A program made the translations under genes and the position numbers. Below, piece after piece: positions 23,227-24,464 of a stretch of DNA of 24,464 nucleotides. The notes beneath the pieces were generated by a model, which worked only from the letters and a program-made list of their open reading frames with translations, was not told the origin of the DNA and searched no databases. Every line of letters begins with the position of its first letter. Position 1 is the first letter of the stretch. Source of the DNA: Rhodospirillaceae bacterium (lineage in GTDB: Bacteria > Pseudomonadota > Alphaproteobacteria > UBA8366); the NCBI GenBank assembly GCA_002711555.1, contig PARQ01000027.1, forward strand, positions 128,592 to 153,055, read 5' to 3'.

Positions 23227-23877
23227 CTAACGACTGACTCCATTTTGCTTAGTTTGAGATGTGAGAGATCCCAAGTGGGTAGCAATGCCTTCATCCCACG
23301 TAACGTACCAGCCTTCTCCCTCGTCGCATAGAATTAGGTCCTCATGGGTGTGGCTCTTTCGTCCTTTTTTATAACCCTGATAAGTAGTGTCTCGGTTTTT
23401 CTTGGATAAATATTCACTTCGTACCCATTGGCATTTTCCGTTAAGCGTATTCACTTCTGGGCTCATTAAAATGAGCTTACCGGTATTCGTAGTATTAGGA
23501 TTAATCCAAGTGACTACCTTTCCCACAGGACCAGATAAGATTTTTTTGAGTGCTAGGTCTATTTGTTTTGAATCTTGTTGCGCTGCATAATCAGCAACAA
23601 GAAAACCAGCACCCAAGCCGGCTAATCCCATGCCGACTGCACCCGCGGTTCCTCCAACAGAATAACCGTTGGTGGCTCCTACAATGCCAAATGCTCCTGT
23701 CGCTGCCAAATTTCGAGTTTTTTGCGTTGAGTCACTATATGATGATTGGCAACCTGCTGAAGAAATTACAAGCACGAGGATAGCCATAATATGCAGACTG
23801 ATCCGCTGAATAAAGGGTTTTTGGTGATAAACTCGCGAAGGAAGTAATCTACGCAAAGGCTTCTGCCAATAATTCAT
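23227..23877 (-). CDS. Glycine-zipper outer-membrane lipoprotein, 17-kDa surface antigen-like
   Basis: Product of 216 aa from ATG 23877, which has GAGGAG about eight bases upstream. Two other starts are in frame: 23949, deep inside the upstream gene, and 23787, giving a shorter standard signal peptide but with no Shine-Dalgarno. The hydrophobic run MAILVLVISSAGC ends in a lipobox, so the Cys (residue 43 from 23877) should be lipidated. A glycine-zipper stretch follows (GAFGIVGATNGYSVGGTAGA to GLGAGFLVADY). The C-terminal region has the INPNTTNTGK, GKCQWVRSEY and ILCDEGEGWYV pattern, as in Rickettsia 17-kDa antigen-like proteins. It is probably an outer-membrane lipoprotein of unknown role. 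It overlaps the upstream monooxygenase gene by 29 bases and ends with two tandem TAG codons. Confidence 0.8.
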   Translation of the reverse strand: MNYWQKPLRRLLPSRVYHQKPFIQRISLHIMAILVLVISSAGCQSSYSDSTQKTRNLAATGAFGIVGATNGYSVGGTAGAVGMGLAGLGAGFLVADYAAQQDSKQIDLALKKILSGPVGKVVTWINPNTTNTGKLILMSPEVNTLNGKCQWVRSEYLSKKNRDTTYQGYKKGRKSHTHEDLILCDEGEGWYVTWDEGIATHLGSLTSQTKQNGVSR

Positions 23878-24464
23878 AAGAGCGTCTCCTCGACTCAAAA
23901 TCCGGGCATGCAGTGAGAACAAGAAATTCGTCGTTCTTGTAAAGGTCACTTAATTCACCAATTTTCTTTTTAACGGTTTTCGGTGCACCATAAATTGTTT
24001 TGGCGCGGCTTTGTAACACATATTCACGCTCGGCATCCGTATAGGGATAAGATAACGACTCCTCGATAGTTGGTATTGGCGCAAGATGACCTCTATCTGC
24101 ACGTAACCGGAATAGGTCTCTAGTAGACATTAGCTTATCAGCCTCTGCATCAGTTTCTGCACATATAACAAAAACTCCCATATTTATTTTGGGCTCCTCA
24201 AGGGATCCTTTGCATTGGAATTGATCTTGGTATGCTCGAGTAACTGCTTCTCCACCATACGGTGTAATAAAATGTGCAAACGAGAAAGAAAAACCGAAAT
24301 GAGCGGCGTAAGCAGCACTGTAATCACTTGAGCCTAATAACCAAATTGGGGGTGATGATGGCGTGTAAGGCCGTACCTTTACTGCTTCAAATGGGTGTTC
24401 TTTTGGCAATGAATCTGTGAGAAAGCCATGAAGATCTGAGACCATAGTCGGGAAGTGCTCAGCT
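23849..24464 (-). CDS. Luciferase-like flavin monooxygenase (LLM), C-terminal part; 5' end outside window
   Basis: The frame stays open to the right edge. Codons before the first ATG (24445) read AEHFPT, matching the usual 'FP..V.DL..FL' context, so that ATG is internal. About 204 codons are visible and roughly the first 130-150 are missing. Visible features are PPIWLLGSSDYSAAYAAHFGFSFSFAHF (substrate/flavin loop), the INMGVFVICAETDAEA strand, and the C-terminal YGAPKTVKKKIGELSDLY helix with the final DFESRRRSYELLAEAF. This is the LLM/MsnO8 group of bacterial luciferase-like FMNH2- or F420-dependent oxidoreductases. Substrate is unknown. It is the first visible gene of a three-gene minus-strand operon. 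Confidence 0.88.
   Translation of the reverse strand, partial: AEHFPTMVSDLHGFLTDSLPKEHPFEAVKVRPYTPSSPPIWLLGSSDYSAAYAAHFGFSFSFAHFITPYGGEAVTRAYQDQFQCKGSLEEPKINMGVFVICAETDAEADKLMSTRDLFRLRADRGHLAPIPTIEESLSYPYTDAEREYVLQSRAKTIYGAPKTVKKKIGELSDLYKNDEFLVLTACPDFESRRRSYELLAEAFA

Noticed and set aside
1..24464. Mobile element, CRISPR array, phage or tRNA insertion
   Set aside because: No transposase, integrase, regularly spaced repeats, attachment-site duplication or cloverleaf pattern was found. The region reads as ordinary chromosomal metabolic genes.

Overview
The window looks like a chromosomal catabolic region of an alphaproteobacterium. It resembles the marine Rhodospirillales/SAR116-like lineages, judged from protein flavour, moderate GC content and the lack of any phage, IS or plasmid genes. 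The lineage is an inference. No rRNA, tRNA, CRISPR array or transposase was seen. Genes are dense, often with short gaps or overlapping stop/start codons.

Layout. At 1-873 (minus strand) is the 5' part of a MaoC/FAS1-type acyl-CoA hydratase that runs off the left edge. Reading the other way are a mandelate-racemase-type enolase-superfamily enzyme (1010-2182), an acyl-CoA carboxylase carboxyltransferase subunit (2462-4003) and an ADP-forming acyl-CoA synthetase (4003-6213). Two genes without assigned function follow: an AT-rich cytoplasmic protein (6278-7366) and a lipoprotein (7501-8859). A second plus-strand block holds a divergent short-chain dehydrogenase (9158-9898), an aldehyde dehydrogenase (10081-11514), an acyl-CoA dehydrogenase (11539-12702) and a second ADP-forming acyl-CoA synthetase with the opposite domain order (12707-14800). 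After a 484-bp gap come a PaaH-type 3-hydroxyacyl-CoA dehydrogenase (15285-16811), a PcaF-type thiolase (16847-18052), a terminator-like hairpin, and glutaryl-CoA dehydrogenase (18161-19336). A ThDP-dependent enzyme (19395-20981, minus) diverges from an HtrA-like protein lacking two of its three catalytic residues (21147-22124, plus). The right end is a compact minus-strand operon: luciferase-like monooxygenase (partial), glycine-zipper lipoprotein, and an isocitrate/isopropylmalate dehydrogenase family enzyme.

How the genes may work together (inference). Aldehyde dehydrogenase would make an acid, the ADP-forming synthetases would load it onto CoA, and the acyl-CoA dehydrogenase, MaoC-type hydratase, 3-hydroxyacyl-CoA dehydrogenase and thiolase would run beta-oxidation. 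The PaaH/PcaF types of the last two enzymes and the adjacent glutaryl-CoA dehydrogenase suggest that dicarboxylyl-CoA intermediates (adipyl/glutaryl type) pass through. The racemase-type enzyme and the carboxyltransferase suggest hydroxy-acid or branched substrates feeding in. The true substrate cannot be read from the sequence.

The most unusual points are the two synthetases in permuted domain order, the pseudo-protease, the short-chain dehydrogenase without the active-site Tyr, an orphan carboxyltransferase with atypical oxyanion-hole residues, and a perfect 10-bp hairpin just before that gene.
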